Part shown: positions 23,327 to 33,083 of the stretch, one piece after another
How positions within the stretch are numbered: the first letter of the stretch is position 1
Layout of the letters: every line of letters starts with the position of its first letter
NCBI RefSeq assembly: GCF_018388465.1
Contig: NZ_CP074404.1
Coordinates: forward strand, 3,162,001-3,226,000
Direction: 5' to 3'
Length of the DNA stretch: 64,000 bases
Source of the DNA: Cellulomonas fengjieae
Lineage (GTDB): Bacteria > Actinomycetota > Actinomycetes > Actinomycetales > Cellulomonadaceae
Program-made: the position numbers and the translations under genes
Notes under the pieces: model-generated
What the model saw: only the letters and a program-made list of their open reading frames with translations
Told to the model about the DNA's origin: nothing
Database searches by the model: none

Positions 23327-23677
23327 TCAGATGTCGGCGCGCCCCGCCCGGCGGACGCTGCGTCGGTCGGCCAGCACCGCGAGGGCCCCGCCGACCAGGC
23401 CGCCGAGCACGGCTCCGGCCACGGCCATCACCGTGCGCACGGCACCCTCGCCGTCGAGGAACGAGATGAACCCCGACCCGTCCGCCACCGAGGGGACCTC
23501 GGGACGCACGAGCGCCACCAGGACCAGGGCGACGACGATGCCGACGAGCGCGCCGACCGTGATGAACGCGCTGAACTTGGGGGCGCGGCGGACGGTGGCC
23601 GGCTCCGCGACCCGCTCGAGCTCGGCCTCGGAGGGGACCGGGGGCGGCGTCCGGTCGGGCTGCGTGTCGTCTGGCAC
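23327..23677 (-). CDS. Two-helix membrane protein upstream of purF
   Basis: A 116-residue protein with a Pro/Glu-rich cytoplasmic start (PPPVPSEAELERVAEP), two membrane helices (about 36-58 and 83-105) joined by a 25-residue loop, and a basic tail. I do not recognise a named family, though proteins of this plan are seen beside purF in other Actinobacteria. It lies 25 nt after the sterol-carrier gene and 32 nt before purF, so it is probably cotranscribed. There is no evidence for a direct purine role. Confidence 0.72.
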   Translation of the reverse strand: MPDDTQPDRTPPPVPSEAELERVAEPATVRRAPKFSAFITVGALVGIVVALVLVALVRPEVPSVADGSGFISFLDGEGAVRTVMAVAGAVLGGLVGGALAVLADRRSVRRAGRADI

Positions 23678-23702
23678 GCCTCGATCCTAGGTCAGCCGGT
23701 GC

Positions 23703-24089
23703 TCAGCGCCGGGCCCGGGCGGCCTGGAGCGGGAGCCACGCACGCAGGTCGGCGCGCTCCCCCGAGGCGTGGATCCGCCCCGCCGCCGCCGCGTCCTGCC
23801 AGGTCAGCACGCCGGACGCCAACTCGAGCCAGGTCCGCGGATCGGTCTCCACGACGTTCGGCGGGGTGCCGCGCGTGTGACGAGGTCCCTCGACCGCCTG
23901 CACCGCCCCGTCCGGCGGGACGCGCACCTCCACCGCGTTGCCGGGCGCCACCTCGGCCAGCTCCTCGAGCGTGAACCGGACCGCCGTGCGGCGTACCGGC
24001 GTGGACACGCCGGCCGGGTCCGCGCGCCAGAGCGCGAGCGCGGCGCGGCCGTCGGCAGGGTCGGTGCGTCGGCGCGGCGGCATGGGCAC
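23703..24089 (-). CDS. Bacterial sterol carrier family protein
   Basis: A 128-residue protein of the bacterial SCP-like family (PF17844 type) common in Actinobacteria. The core has the pattern [30 protein letters not shown] and [19 protein letters not shown], the last resembling the SCP2 C-terminal helix. The family name reflects fold similarity; no sterol role is expected. GTG 24089 and ATG 24083 (MPMPP) are both possible starts. It heads the probable operon with the small membrane gene, purF and purM, and is separated from cenA by a hairpin. Confidence 0.82.
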   Translation of the reverse strand: MPMPPRRRTDPADGRAALALWRADPAGVSTPVRRTAVRFTLEELAEVAPGNAVEVRVPPDGAVQAVEGPRHTRGTPPNVVETDPRTWLELASGVLTWQDAAAAGRIHASGERADLRAWLPLQAARARR

Positions 24090-24120
24090 GATTCTCCCCT
24101 CTGCGGCGCCAGCATCCTGA

Positions 24121-24167
24121 CCATGAACTCGCGGACGCCACGATCCGTGACGTCCGCGAGCTCATGG
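24121..24167 (-). terminator. Terminator hairpin of cenA
   Basis: A 47-nt palindrome running from CCATGA to TCATGG: 6 outer pairs, one A-C mismatch, 10 pairs (CTCGCGGACG/CGTCCGCGAG), one C-A mismatch, 4 inner pairs and an ATCC loop. It starts 22 nt after the cenA stop and ends 31 nt before the sterol-carrier start, so it insulates the cellulase gene from the purF operon. Confidence 0.8.
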
Positions 24168-24188
24168 GGATGACCTACCGCTGAGCGG

Positions 24189-25529
24189 TCACCACTTCGC
24201 GTTGCGGGCCAGCTCCAGTGCGATCTCCTGGAACCAGGCACCGGCCGACGGGCCGCCGTTGCAGGTGCCGTCCGACTCGCCGGGCAGCTTGACCCACAGG
24301 AGGGCGTCGAGGCCCGACCCGTCGTTCACCAGCGTCGGCCGCTCGCCGAGCGCCCGGCCGCGCGGGTTGCACCACTCGCCGTTGGAGCCGTTGCCGTTGC
24401 GCGAGGTGTCGATGACGAACCTCTTGCCGCCCAGCTGCTGCGAGATCTGCTGGCCGTACGACTTGGACGCCGCGGTGGTCTGGTAGTTCGACGTGTTCAG
24501 CGCGAACCCGACCGCGTACTCGAAGCCGACCTGGTTGAGCCGGCTCACGGCGGTGCTCACGGGGAGCCACGACGAGTGACCGGCGTCGATGTAGACGCGG
24601 GCGCCCTTCAGGGTCAGCGCCTTGGCCGCGTACTTGAGGAAGCCGATCCGGTCGCCCTGACCGCTGCAGTCACCCAGCTGGGCGAGCGCATCCGGCTCCA
24701 GGATCACGTACGGGTTGCCCTGGATACCGGAGGCCACGGTGTCGATCCAGGCCGCGTACGCGCTCTCCGCCACGCCGCCTCCGGAGTAGGAGCCGCAGTC
24801 GCGGCCCGGGATGGCGTAGACGACCAGCACGGCCGTCCTGCCCGCGGCCACGGCGCGGCCGGTGTAGTCGGCGACCTCCGAGCGCGCGTGGGAGGCGTCG
24901 GCCCAGTTGCCCACCCAGTACGCCTGCGGGGTCAGCGCGATCTTCTCCAGCAGCGCCTTGTCGGAGCCACCGGCCGCCTGCCACGCACGGTAGGCCTGCG
25001 TGGTCGGGTCGACGTAGAAGTTGCCCGTGGCCGGCGGGGGTGTCGTCACGGTCGGGGTCGGGTTGGGCGTCACGGGATCCGTCGGTGTCGGAGGCGGGGT
25101 GGTCGGCGTCGGGGCCGTGCCGGTGCACACGGTCCCGTTGAGCGTGAAGGAGCCGGGCACGGGGTTGGAGCCGCTCCACGAGCCGTTGAAGCCGAAGCTC
25201 GTCCGGCCGTTGGTCGCCAGTGAGCCGTTCCACGGGAGGCTCGCGACGGAGACCGCCGAGCCGCTCTGGCTGGCCGTGCCGTTCCAGAGCTGGGTGATCC
25301 GCTGACCGGCCGTGAACGTCCAGCCCGCGGTCCACGAGCTGATCGGGTCACCCAGGTTGATGATCGTGACGTCGGCACCGAAGCCGCCGCCCCACTGGTT
25401 CGTGATCTTGTACTCGACCTTGCAGCCGGGGGCGGCCTGCGCGGCGGTCGCGGCGGTGACGGCGGTCAGGCCGGCGACCGCGACGGCCGCGGCGGCGAGC
25501 AACGCGGTGGCACTTCTGCGGGTGGGCAT
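24189..25529 (-). CDS. cenA: Endoglucanase, CBM2-linker-GH6 (CenA orthologue)
   Basis: A 446-residue secreted cellulase. Signal peptide about 1-32, cleaved near AQA; CBM2 about 34-136 with the cellulose-binding pattern (NQWGGGFGADVTI, SWTAGWTFTAGQ, LWNGTASQSG); Pro/Thr linker 137-168; GH6 domain 169-446. Asp244 (PGRDCG), Asp280 (LEPDAL), Asp315 (YIDAG) and Asp420 (GESDG) have exactly the spacing of the four conserved aspartates of C. fimi CenA (216, 252, 287, 392 there); 280 is the expected acid and 420 the expected base. It cleaves internal beta-1,4-glucan bonds with inversion. It sits alone between rsgA and the sterol-carrier gene with its own operator and terminator. Confidence 0.96.
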   Translation of the reverse strand: MPTRRSATALLAAAAVAVAGLTAVTAATAAQAAPGCKVEYKITNQWGGGFGADVTIINLGDPISSWTAGWTFTAGQRITQLWNGTASQSGSAVSVASLPWNGSLATNGRTSFGFNGSWSGSNPVPGSFTLNGTVCTGTAPTPTTPPPTPTDPVTPNPTPTVTTPPPATGNFYVDPTTQAYRAWQAAGGSDKALLEKIALTPQAYWVGNWADASHARSEVADYTGRAVAAGRTAVLVVYAIPGRDCGSYSGGGVAESAYAAWIDTVASGIQGNPYVILEPDALAQLGDCSGQGDRIGFLKYAAKALTLKGARVYIDAGHSSWLPVSTAVSRLNQVGFEYAVGFALNTSNYQTTAASKSYGQQISQQLGGKRFVIDTSRNGNGSNGEWCNPRGRALGERPTLVNDGSGLDALLWVKLPGESDGTCNGGPSAGAWFQEIALELARNAKW

Positions 25530-25647
25530 GGATCTCCTCGGACGTCCGGTGTCGGGGCGGGCGCGGCGTCGGCGATGACGGCGGCTGCGCCCGGTCCCGT
25601 CGAGGAAACCCGACCGCCCGGGGGTCAGGCGAGCGCTGGGCGGGACC

Positions 25648-25659
25648 TGAAACGTTTAG
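25648..25659. promoter_or_regulatory. LacI-type operator upstream of cenA
   Basis: TGAAACGTTTAG is a near-perfect palindrome (core AAACGTTT) in the 167-bp gap between rsgA and cenA, about 120 bp before the cenA start. The central CG with A/T-rich arms is the LacI/GalR pattern. AGCGCT at 25632-25637, 10 bp away, resembles the core of the operator before the GH42 gene. Repression relieved by a cello-oligosaccharide is the natural inference; no regulator is encoded here. Confidence 0.5.
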
Positions 25660-25696
25660 TGCCTCGAACGGGTCCGTCGATGCGCTTCCGCGCACC

Positions 25697-26716
25697 TCAG
25701 ACCCGCGGCCGACCCGGTCCGCGCAGCCCGCGCTGGTACTCCTTGGTGACCTTCTTCCATCGGTCGCGCTCCTCGGCGCGAAGCCGGGCGTCGTGCCGCC
25801 GCGCCTGGTAGGCCGCCTCCCGCGCCAGCCTGCGCCAGCTGTCGAACCGTCGCTCGGCGAGCTCCCCGCTGTCGAGCGCGGCCCGGATGGCGCAGCCGGG
25901 CTCCCCCGTGTGATGACAGTCGGCGAACCGGCACGCGTCCGCCAGCGCCGCGACGTCCGCGAACGTGGTGTCCAGCGCGTCGACGTCGGCCACCACACCG
26001 ACCCCCCGGATGCCCGGGGTGTCGATGAGCATCGCCCCGCCGGCGAGCGGGACCAGCTCGCGGTGCGTGGTGGTGTGCCGACCGCGCCCGTCGGCCCGGC
26101 GCTCGCCGATCTCCATCACCTCGCGGCCGGCCAGCGCGTTGACCAGGGTGGACTTGCCCGCGCCCGAGGGACCGACGGCGACGAGCGTGGCACCGGGCAC
26201 CAGGAGTGCGCGCAGGGCGTCGATGCCCCGGCCGGTCGGGACGCCGACCGTGTGCACGTCGACCGCGAGGGCCACCGCCACGACCTCGGCGGTCATCCCC
26301 TCCGGGTCCGGCACCAGGTCGGCCTTGGTCAGCACGACCACCGGGGTGGCACCCGAGCGCCAGGCCAGCGTGAGCAGCCGCTCGATGCGGCCGAGGTCGG
26401 GCTCCGGCTCGAGGTGCTCGACCACCAGGACGACGTCGATGTTGGCGGCGAGGGCCTGCACGCGGGAGGTCGCGCCGGCGGTGTCGCGGACCAGCACCGT
26501 CGTGCGCGGGGCCAGCGAGGTCAGCGCGCCGGTCTCGTCGAGACGCAGCCAGTCGCCGACCGTCGGCGCCACCCGCTCGCCGTCGTCGCCTGCCACCAGT
26601 CCGTCGCGGTCCACGACCACCCGGCGGGGCTCGTGCTCACCGTCCAGACCGTCCGCGGGCAGCACCAGGACCGCGCCCCTGTCGGCGCGGACCACCCGGA
26701 ACAGATCAGTCGGCAC
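25697..26716 (-). CDS. rsgA: Ribosome small-subunit-dependent GTPase A
   Basis: A 339-residue late 30S assembly GTPase. It shows the circular permutation typical of RsgA: G4 TKAD comes before G1 GPSGAGKST and G3 DTPG. An N-terminal OB-fold precedes the GTPase domain, and a C-terminal zinc knuckle is ACRFADCHHTGEPGC. GTG 26716 is chosen because the protein then starts at the OB-fold with family length; longer upstream frames have no support. It is 73 bp downstream of purL on the same strand and may share its transcript. Confidence 0.93.
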   Translation of the reverse strand: MPTDLFRVVRADRGAVLVLPADGLDGEHEPRRVVVDRDGLVAGDDGERVAPTVGDWLRLDETGALTSLAPRTTVLVRDTAGATSRVQALAANIDVVLVVEHLEPEPDLGRIERLLTLAWRSGATPVVVLTKADLVPDPEGMTAEVVAVALAVDVHTVGVPTGRGIDALRALLVPGATLVAVGPSGAGKSTLVNALAGREVMEIGERRADGRGRHTTTHRELVPLAGGAMLIDTPGIRGVGVVADVDALDTTFADVAALADACRFADCHHTGEPGCAIRAALDSGELAERRFDSWRRLAREAAYQARRHDARLRAEERDRWKKVTKEYQRGLRGPGRPRV

Positions 26717-26789
26717 GTTCCCGACGGTAGGAGCGCCGGGTCCGCCGGGCCACGGAAATAGCGGTCGTCCAGAACAGCGACCGGTGAGG

Positions 26790-29153
26790 TCAGCCGAACC
26801 AGTGCGGAAGCGTCGCCTCGTGCACCTCGCGGGCCTCGGCCAGGGGCAGCGTGAACAGACCCTGCACCTCGACCGCGGGACCGTGCACGTGGTCGGCCTC
26901 GTCGACCGGCGTGCCGGCACCCGCCGAGCAGGACTCGGCCGTCTCCCCCAGGCGCAGGGCCGGGACCCCGCGCGCGCCGCACAGGTCGACCAGCCGGACC
27001 TCCTCCGAGCGCGGGACCGCGACGAGCACCCGCGCGGTCGACTCGGAGAACAGGGCCTCGAACGGCGTGACGCCGTCGCGCTCGCAGATCGGGTCCAGCG
27101 ACACCTGGACGCCGATGCCGAAGCGCAGGCTCGACTCGACGAGCGCCTGCGCCAGACCGCCCTCGGACAGGTCGTGCGCGGCATCGACCACGTGGTCGCG
27201 GCCGGCGTGCGCCAGCACCCTGGCGAGCCGGCGCTCGGCGTCCAGGTCCACCGCGGGCGGCAGGCCACCGAGGTGGCCGTGCACGACGTCGGCCCAGGCG
27301 GAGCCGTCGAGCTCGGCACGCGTGGTGCCCAGCAGGTAGACGGCCTGGCCGGGCGCGGTCCAGCCCGACGAGGTGGCGTCGGCGACGTCGTCGAGCACGC
27401 CGAGGACGCCCACGACCGGCGTCGGGTGGATCGCGGAGTCGATCAGGCCGGGCTCCCCCGTGCCGTTGTACAGCGAGACGTTGCCGCCGGTGACCGGGAC
27501 CTCGAGCACCTGGCACGCGTCGGCCAGGCCGCGGATGGCCTCGACCAGCTGCCACATGGAGTCGGGGTGCTCGGGGCTGCCGAAGTTGAGGCAGTCGGTC
27601 ACGGCGAGCGGGCGCGCGCCCGTCGTCGCGACGTTGCGGTACGCCTCCGCCAGGGCGAGCTGCGCGCCCGTGTACGGGTCGAGCTTGGCGTACCGGCCGC
27701 TGGCGTCGGTGGCCAGGGCGACGCCGAGGCCGGTGGACTCGTCGACCCGGATCACGCCGGAGTCGTCGGGCTGCGCGAGCGCGGTGTTGCCCTGCACGAA
27801 GCGGTCGTACTGGCTGGTCACCCACGCCTTGGAGGCCAGGTTGGGGCTGCCCAGCAGCCGCAGGACGGTCGCGCGGATCTCCGCCGCGGTGGTCGGTCGG
27901 GCGTGGCCCGCGACGGTGTCCGCGTTGAGCGCGTCCTGCCAGGCCGGCCGCGCGTAGGGGCGGTCGTAGACGGGGCCCTCGTGCGCGACCGTCTTGGGGT
28001 CCACGTCGACGATGCGCAGGCCGTGGTGGTCGATGGTCAGTCGGCCGCTGCCGGTGACCTCGCCGATCACGGCGGTCTCGACGTCCCACCTGCCGGTGAT
28101 CTCCAGGAACTCGTCCAGCTGGTCCGGCCGGACGACGGCCATCATGCGCTCCTGCGACTCCGACATGAGGATCTCGCCGGCGGTCAGGGACGGGTCGCGC
28201 AGCAGGACGTTCTCCAGGTCGACGTGCATGCCGCCGTCACCGTTGGAGGCCAGCTCGCTGGTCGCGCAGGAGATGCCGGCCGCGCCCAGGTCCTGGATGC
28301 CCTCGACCACGCGCGCCGCGTACAGCTCGAGGCAGCACTCGATGAGCACCTTCTCCATGAAGGGGTCGCCCACCTGCACCGACGGCCGCTTGGAGGGCTT
28401 GGTGTCGTCGAACGTCTCGGATGCGAGGATCGACGCGCCGCCGATGCCGTCCCCACCCGTGCGGGCACCGAACAGGACGACCTTGTTGCCAGCGCCCGAG
28501 GCGTTGGCCAGGTGGATGTCCTCGTGCCGCAGCACGCCGAGGCACAGCGCGTTGACCAGCGGGTTGCCCTGGTAGGACGCGTCGAACACCAGCTCGCCGC
28601 CGATGTTGGGCAGGCCGAGCGAGTTGCCGTAGCCGCCGACGCCTGCCACCACGCCGTGCACCACCCGCGCGGTGTCGGGGTGGTCGACCGCGCCGAAGCG
28701 CAGCTGGTCCATGACGGCGACCGGGCGCGCGCCCATCGAGATGATGTCGCGCACGATGCCGCCGACGCCCGTGGCCGCGCCCTGGTACGGCTCGACGTAG
28801 GACGGGTGGTTGTGCGACTCGACCTTGAAGGTCACCGCCCAGCCGTCGCCGATGTCGACGACGCCCGCGTTCTCGCCGATGCCGACGAGCAGGTGCTCGC
28901 GCATGGCGTCGGTGGTCTTGTCACCGAACTGGCGCAGGTGGTTCTTGCTCGACTTGTACGAGCAGTGCTCCGACCACATCACCGAGTACATCGCGAGCTC
29001 GGCGGCCGTGGGGCGGCGGCCGAGGATGTCGCGGATCCGCTGGTACTCGTCCGGCTTCAGGCCCAGCTCCGCGAACGGCTGGTCCTGGTCCGGGGTCGCG
29101 GCGGCGACGTCGACGGTGTCGGTCTGGGGGGCGCGCGCAGGTGCGGTGGTCAT
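26790..29153 (-). CDS. purL: Phosphoribosylformylglycinamidine synthase, large subunit
   Basis: The 787-residue small-type PurL converts FGAR to FGAM and needs PurQ and PurS, both encoded at 43 kb. Motifs include [16 protein letters not shown], the ATP-binding [19 protein letters not shown] (one residue short of the usual stretch quoted), GGNVSLYN, and [11 protein letters not shown]. Length fits the three-subunit system, not the 1300-residue fused enzyme. ATG 29153 is the only well-placed start. It is divergent from the DUF2599 lipoprotein gene. Confidence 0.95.
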   Translation of the reverse strand: MTTAPARAPQTDTVDVAAATPDQDQPFAELGLKPDEYQRIRDILGRRPTAAELAMYSVMWSEHCSYKSSKNHLRQFGDKTTDAMREHLLVGIGENAGVVDIGDGWAVTFKVESHNHPSYVEPYQGAATGVGGIVRDIISMGARPVAVMDQLRFGAVDHPDTARVVHGVVAGVGGYGNSLGLPNIGGELVFDASYQGNPLVNALCLGVLRHEDIHLANASGAGNKVVLFGARTGGDGIGGASILASETFDDTKPSKRPSVQVGDPFMEKVLIECCLELYAARVVEGIQDLGAAGISCATSELASNGDGGMHVDLENVLLRDPSLTAGEILMSESQERMMAVVRPDQLDEFLEITGRWDVETAVIGEVTGSGRLTIDHHGLRIVDVDPKTVAHEGPVYDRPYARPAWQDALNADTVAGHARPTTAAEIRATVLRLLGSPNLASKAWVTSQYDRFVQGNTALAQPDDSGVIRVDESTGLGVALATDASGRYAKLDPYTGAQLALAEAYRNVATTGARPLAVTDCLNFGSPEHPDSMWQLVEAIRGLADACQVLEVPVTGGNVSLYNGTGEPGLIDSAIHPTPVVGVLGVLDDVADATSSGWTAPGQAVYLLGTTRAELDGSAWADVVHGHLGGLPPAVDLDAERRLARVLAHAGRDHVVDAAHDLSEGGLAQALVESSLRFGIGVQVSLDPICERDGVTPFEALFSESTARVLVAVPRSEEVRLVDLCGARGVPALRLGETAESCSAGAGTPVDEADHVHGPAVEVQGLFTLPLAEAREVHEATLPHWFG

Positions 29154-29290
29154 CGATTCCCTCGGTGGAGACCCGTGGGCCGGGCTGCGCGGTCCGTAGG
29201 CGCCGGCAAGCCCCGCCGACGTCGGCAGACGCGCACACGATACCGGGGAGCGCGCGGGGCCGGACCCGACGGGCCGGTACCTTTCCCAGG

Positions 29291-30010
29291 GTGAGAGCGG
29301 GAGCCGTCGTCGCGACCCTGGTCGTCCTGGTCCTCGCGGGGTGCACCCCGCGCGTCGACGAGCCGACGCCGGCCCCCGCCGCGACGGCGACGCCCTCCCC
29401 GAGCCCGTCGGTCGAGGTCACCGATCCCGTCGCGCTCCGCACCACGGGTCTGCCGGTCATCTCCGGTCCGGTGACGCTCACCGTGGCTGCCGCCGACGTC
29501 TCCGTGACGGCGCAGGACGACGGCTCGTTGCTCGTCGACGCCCCCGGTGCCCTGGTCGTCGCCCCCGAGGGCATGACCCTGGAGGCCCTCTCCGACGGCT
29601 CGGCGGTCGTCCGCGACGCCAGCGGAGCGTTCGTCGCCGGCCTCACCGCGCAGCCGTGGGGCTCCCGGCTCGTCCAGGTGGACCCGGAGGTGGTCCGGCT
29701 CACGGCCGACGGCGAGGCGAGCATCTGGTTCACCTCCACCGCGGTGCAGAGCGCCGTGTGGGGCGAGGCGGAGGGCGGGCGCTCGCTCGCGGTCACCCCC
29801 AGCGCCTGGGCGCGCGCCGGGAGCCTGGCCGCGCAGGACGGGCTCTGGACGCAGGTCGTCGCACTCGCTCCCGACGCCGACGTCCCGGGCATGCGGGACC
29901 AGCTGGAGTGCCACGAGCTCGGCGCCCCGGACAAGGACACCTGGAACCTGGAGCCGTGGCGGCCCGAGGTCGGCGCGCTCGAGATGATCAGCGCGCGCTG
30001 CAACCCCTGA
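29291..30010 (+). CDS. DUF2599 lipoprotein
   Basis: A 239-residue exported lipoprotein: hydrophobic start and lipobox VLAGC with Cys18 as lipid anchor, then a Pro/Ala/Thr-rich spacer, a beta-rich middle, and a C-terminal DUF2599 domain ([20 protein letters not shown], then WRP). DUF2599 occurs at the C-terminus of secreted actinobacterial proteins of unknown function. GTG 29291 lies 6 nt after a TACCTT -10 (29279-29284), so translation is probably leaderless. It stands alone, convergent with the acyl-CoA dehydrogenase gene across a hairpin. Confidence 0.85.
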   Translation: MRAGAVVATLVVLVLAGCTPRVDEPTPAPAATATPSPSPSVEVTDPVALRTTGLPVISGPVTLTVAAADVSVTAQDDGSLLVDAPGALVVAPEGMTLEALSDGSAVVRDASGAFVAGLTAQPWGSRLVQVDPEVVRLTADGEASIWFTSTAVQSAVWGEAEGGRSLAVTPSAWARAGSLAAQDGLWTQVVALAPDADVPGMRDQLECHELGAPDKDTWNLEPWRPEVGALEMISARCNP

Positions 30011-30018
30011 GCACGCGT

Positions 30019-30058
30019 CCGGCCCGCCGCCTGCGGGGTACGCGAGGCGGCGGGCCGG
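30019..30058. terminator. Bidirectional terminator hairpin
   Basis: CCGGCCCGCCGCCT (30019-30032) pairs perfectly with AGGCGGCGGGCCGG (30045-30058) around a 12-nt loop. It lies between the DUF2599 gene and the convergent acyl-CoA dehydrogenase gene. Confidence 0.82.
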
Positions 30059-30068
30059 GGCGGCGCGG

Positions 30069-32156
30069 TCAGCGCTTGTACTTCTCCGGGACGGGTGCGT
30101 CACCGGACGCGCGCTGCGCCCGGTAGTACGCGCGCGCCTCGTCCTGACGGACCTGCTCCGCGCCGGACGCGATGGGCGCCCGCAGGTGCGCCTGCTCGTA
30201 GCCGAACGCGTCGACCAGCGACTGCGCGTGCGGGCGCAGGCGGGCCAGCAGCCGGTCGATGTACGACGTGACCGTCCGGGCGCGGCCGGCGGACAGCCGG
30301 CCGTTGAGCAGGTACCAGGTGAGGTTGCGCTCGATGACCGTGAGCCCGAACAGGTCCCGCACCCAGGTGAGGATCTGCCGGGTGCCGGGGTCGGTCACGC
30401 GCTCGAGCGCCGCCGTGAACGACTCCCACTGGACCAGCTCGGCGTGCGCGCGGGCGGCTTCGATGAGCTCGTGCTGGTGGGCGTTGAAGATCGCCGCGGC
30501 GGTCGCCGGGTCGGCCTTCTGCGCCGGGCGCAGGGCCTGGGCGATCTCGGCGACCATCGTCTCGACGCGGTCGACGAGCAGCTCGCGCTGGGTCGCGGTC
30601 TCGCGCAGCTGCCCGGCCGAGCGGCGGGGGTCGCCCACGTCGGCGATCGTCTGGATGGCACGGTGCAGCGGGGTGCGGTACCGGGCGGCGTCGGAGGCGC
30701 GCTCGGCCACCAGCCGGGCCACCTTCGTCGCGTCCAGGCCCTTGAAGGTCTTCGAGTAGTCGGTGAGCAGGCGCTTGCCGACGAGCTGCAGCAGGACCGT
30801 GTTGTCGCCCTCGAACGTGGTGAACACGTCGAGGTCGGCGCGCAGCCCGGTGAGCCGGTTCTCCGTGAGGTACCCGGCTCCGCCGCACGCCTCGCGCGCG
30901 ACCTGCAGGGTGTTCAGCGCGTGCCACGTCGACGCCGGCTTGAGCGCGGCGGCGAGCGTCTCGAGGTCCGCGCGGCTGTCCGGGGTGTCGTTGCGGCCGG
31001 AGAACACGTCGTCGAACGCGGCGAGCAGGTCCTCGTGCGCGAACCCGGCGGCGTAGGTCTCCGCGAGAAGCGGGAGCAGCCGACGCTGGTGCTCGGCGTA
31101 GTCGAGGAGCACGACCTCGTCGGTGGGCGACGCCGAGCTGAACTGGCGGCGCTGGTTGCCGTACGTGATCGCGATGGTCAGGCCCACGCGGGCGGCGCTG
31201 ACCGCGGCGCCGTCGAGCGAGACGCGGCCCTGCACGAGCGTGCCGAGCATCGTGAAGAACCGGCGGCCCGGGCTCGGGATGGGCGAGGAGTACGTGCCGT
31301 CCTCCGCGACGTCGCCGTACCGGTTGAGCAGGTTCGTGCGCGGCACGCGAACCTGGTCGAACCAGAGCCTGCCGTTGTCGATGCCGTTCAGACCGCCCTT
31401 GAGCCCGTCGTCCTCGCCGCCGACGCCGGGCAGGAACTCCATGGTGACCGCGTCGCGGATCGGGACATAGAACGCGTGCACGCCGTGGTCGACCGCGCGC
31501 CCGCCCGGGGGTGAGGTGATCAGCCGCGCGAAGACGGTCGCGGCGGTGCCGTGCAGGCCCGCGTTGCCCAGGTAGTCCTTCCACGCCGCGCGGAACGGCG
31601 TGTGGATGACGAACTCCTGCGTCGCAGGGTCGTACGTCGCGGTGGTGCCGATGGCGGCGACGTCCGAGCCGTGCCCGGTCTCGGTCATCGCGAAGGCGCC
31701 CGGGACCGCCAGGGACAGGGCGTCGGGCAGGAACTCGTCGTGGTTGCCCTCGGTGCCCAGGTGGTAGATCGCCGACGCGAACAGACCCCACTGCACCCCG
31801 ACCTTGATCTGCAGCGACGGGTCCGCATGCGTGAGCTCTTCGTACCGGGAGAGGAAGCCGCCGTGGTCCTCGAGACCACCGAACCGCGTGGGGAACGACC
31901 GGTGGACGTCGCCCTCGACGGCGAGCAGGCGGAGCTGGCCGAGGACCCGCTCGCGGTGCTCCGCGGGCGACAGGCCGTCGACCTGGTGGAACCGCTCGTC
32001 GGCCATCAGGTTGCGCGCAGCGAGGCGCAGCTCGGGGTAGTGGCCCAGCAGGACCTGGCTCAGGTGCGCGATGTCGACGTTGGTGACGTCCGCGTCGAGG
32101 CGGGGGTCACCGGCCTGGGGGGCATCGACCAGGGGGCGCGGCGTGGTGGTGGTCAT
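30069..32156 (-). CDS. Acyl-CoA dehydrogenase / acyl-CoA oxidase-like flavoenzyme
   Basis: At 695 residues this is longer than a usual acyl-CoA dehydrogenase (about 390) and has the four-part layout of acyl-CoA oxidases. The FAD-contacting motif FAMTETGHGSDVAAIGTTAT is visible, together with FYVPIRD and REACGGAGYLTENRLTGLRA (oxidase-type, 20 residues). It should introduce the 2,3-double bond of fatty acyl-CoA; whether electrons go to ETF or oxygen cannot be read. It overlaps the upstream tetR stop by 4 nt and is probably autoregulated with it. The divergent thiolase-reductase-hydratase genes supply the remaining beta-oxidation activities. Confidence 0.88.
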   Translation of the reverse strand: MTTTTPRPLVDAPQAGDPRLDADVTNVDIAHLSQVLLGHYPELRLAARNLMADERFHQVDGLSPAEHRERVLGQLRLLAVEGDVHRSFPTRFGGLEDHGGFLSRYEELTHADPSLQIKVGVQWGLFASAIYHLGTEGNHDEFLPDALSLAVPGAFAMTETGHGSDVAAIGTTATYDPATQEFVIHTPFRAAWKDYLGNAGLHGTAATVFARLITSPPGGRAVDHGVHAFYVPIRDAVTMEFLPGVGGEDDGLKGGLNGIDNGRLWFDQVRVPRTNLLNRYGDVAEDGTYSSPIPSPGRRFFTMLGTLVQGRVSLDGAAVSAARVGLTIAITYGNQRRQFSSASPTDEVVLLDYAEHQRRLLPLLAETYAAGFAHEDLLAAFDDVFSGRNDTPDSRADLETLAAALKPASTWHALNTLQVAREACGGAGYLTENRLTGLRADLDVFTTFEGDNTVLLQLVGKRLLTDYSKTFKGLDATKVARLVAERASDAARYRTPLHRAIQTIADVGDPRRSAGQLRETATQRELLVDRVETMVAEIAQALRPAQKADPATAAAIFNAHQHELIEAARAHAELVQWESFTAALERVTDPGTRQILTWVRDLFGLTVIERNLTWYLLNGRLSAGRARTVTSYIDRLLARLRPHAQSLVDAFGYEQAHLRAPIASGAEQVRQDEARAYYRAQRASGDAPVPEKYKR

Positions 32157-32992
32157 CGGGACTCCTCGGCAGTTGTGCGGTTGCGGTCACGGGCGAGCAG
32201 CCCGACGGGTCCAGCCCAGAGCCATGCGGCGACCTGGACGGTGAGCTCTTCGCGGTCCGGGCTCGCGGGCTCGTGGCGGTGGGCCAGCCACCACTCGCCG
32301 GCGCCGCGGACGAATCCGACGCCTCCGGCGGCCCAGGACTCGGCCAGCGCGACCCGAGCGGCGAGCGCCTCGTCGTCGGCCGACGCGTCCCCCTCGGGTC
32401 GACGGGCCGTGCGATGCCCGTCCGCGTGCTCCTCGGTCAGGCCTCGCGCGAACGGGGCGGCGACGAGCGCGGTCACCGAGTCGAGGAAGTGGCCGAGCGG
32501 CCCGCCGGACTCGACCGAGCCGTTGCGGGTCACGAACGCGTAGACGTTGGGCGACGACTCGATCATCTCGAGGTAGACGGCCACCATGGCGCGCAGGCCC
32601 TCGCGGGGGGTCGGCGAGATCCGCAGCACGCCCTCGAGGGCGCCCTGGATCTGCAGCACGACGGCCTCGGCGACCGCGATCTGCAGGCCGGTCTTGTCCG
32701 CGAAGTAGCGGTAGACGATCGACTTCGATGTGCCCGCCGCGGCGGCGATCTCCTCCATCGAGACGTCGGGACCGCGGTGGTGCACGGTCTTGCGGGCGAC
32801 GCGCACGAGCTCGGCACGACGGGCCTCGCGGTGGTCGGCCCAGCGGGTGGACCGGCCGTCGGCGGCGAACGGGTCCTCGGGGGGTCGACGGGTCCCGGGC
32901 GCAGTCGGGAGAGCCGGTCGAGCACGACCGGCTTCGGAGTTCAGCAGCGTGAGGGCCGTCGCCTTCGACGGGCCCGGTGTGACAGGGCTCAC
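32153..32992 (-). CDS. TetR-family transcriptional regulator
   Basis: A 279-residue TetR protein. An unusually long, disordered N-terminus of about 55 residues precedes the helix-turn-helix (VSMEEIAAAAGTSKSIVYRY, then FADKTGL). The C-terminal ligand domain includes LEMIESSPNVYAFVTRNG. GTG 32992 is used; TACCTT lies 7 nt upstream on the minus strand, suggesting a leaderless transcript. A start nearer the HTH is possible. It is coupled to the acyl-CoA dehydrogenase gene and divergent from the thiolase operon, so acyl-CoA or fatty-acid sensing is likely. Confidence 0.85.
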   Translation of the reverse strand: MSPVTPGPSKATALTLLNSEAGRARPALPTAPGTRRPPEDPFAADGRSTRWADHREARRAELVRVARKTVHHRGPDVSMEEIAAAAGTSKSIVYRYFADKTGLQIAVAEAVVLQIQGALEGVLRISPTPREGLRAMVAVYLEMIESSPNVYAFVTRNGSVESGGPLGHFLDSVTALVAAPFARGLTEEHADGHRTARRPEGDASADDEALAARVALAESWAAGGVGFVRGAGEWWLAHRHEPASPDREELTVQVAAWLWAGPVGLLARDRNRTTAEESR

Positions 32993-33024
32993 GAAACCGA
33001 AGGTATCAGGTACTGTGGGTTTCG
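32992..33024. promoter_or_regulatory. Divergent promoter-operator region between tetR and thiolase genes
   Basis: CGAAACC (32992-32998) and GGTTTCG (33018-33024) are 7-bp inverted arms spanning 33 bp. Between them lie TACTGT (33011-33016), a -10 for the thiolase operon, and TACCTT on the minus strand (33005-33000), a -10 for tetR. A dimer bound to both arms would cover both promoters. Confidence 0.5.
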
Positions 33025-33083
33025 GACACCACGTCAGATCAGGTCATCCCCCGCTCGACGACGAAGCGAGAGGAACGCGCCCC

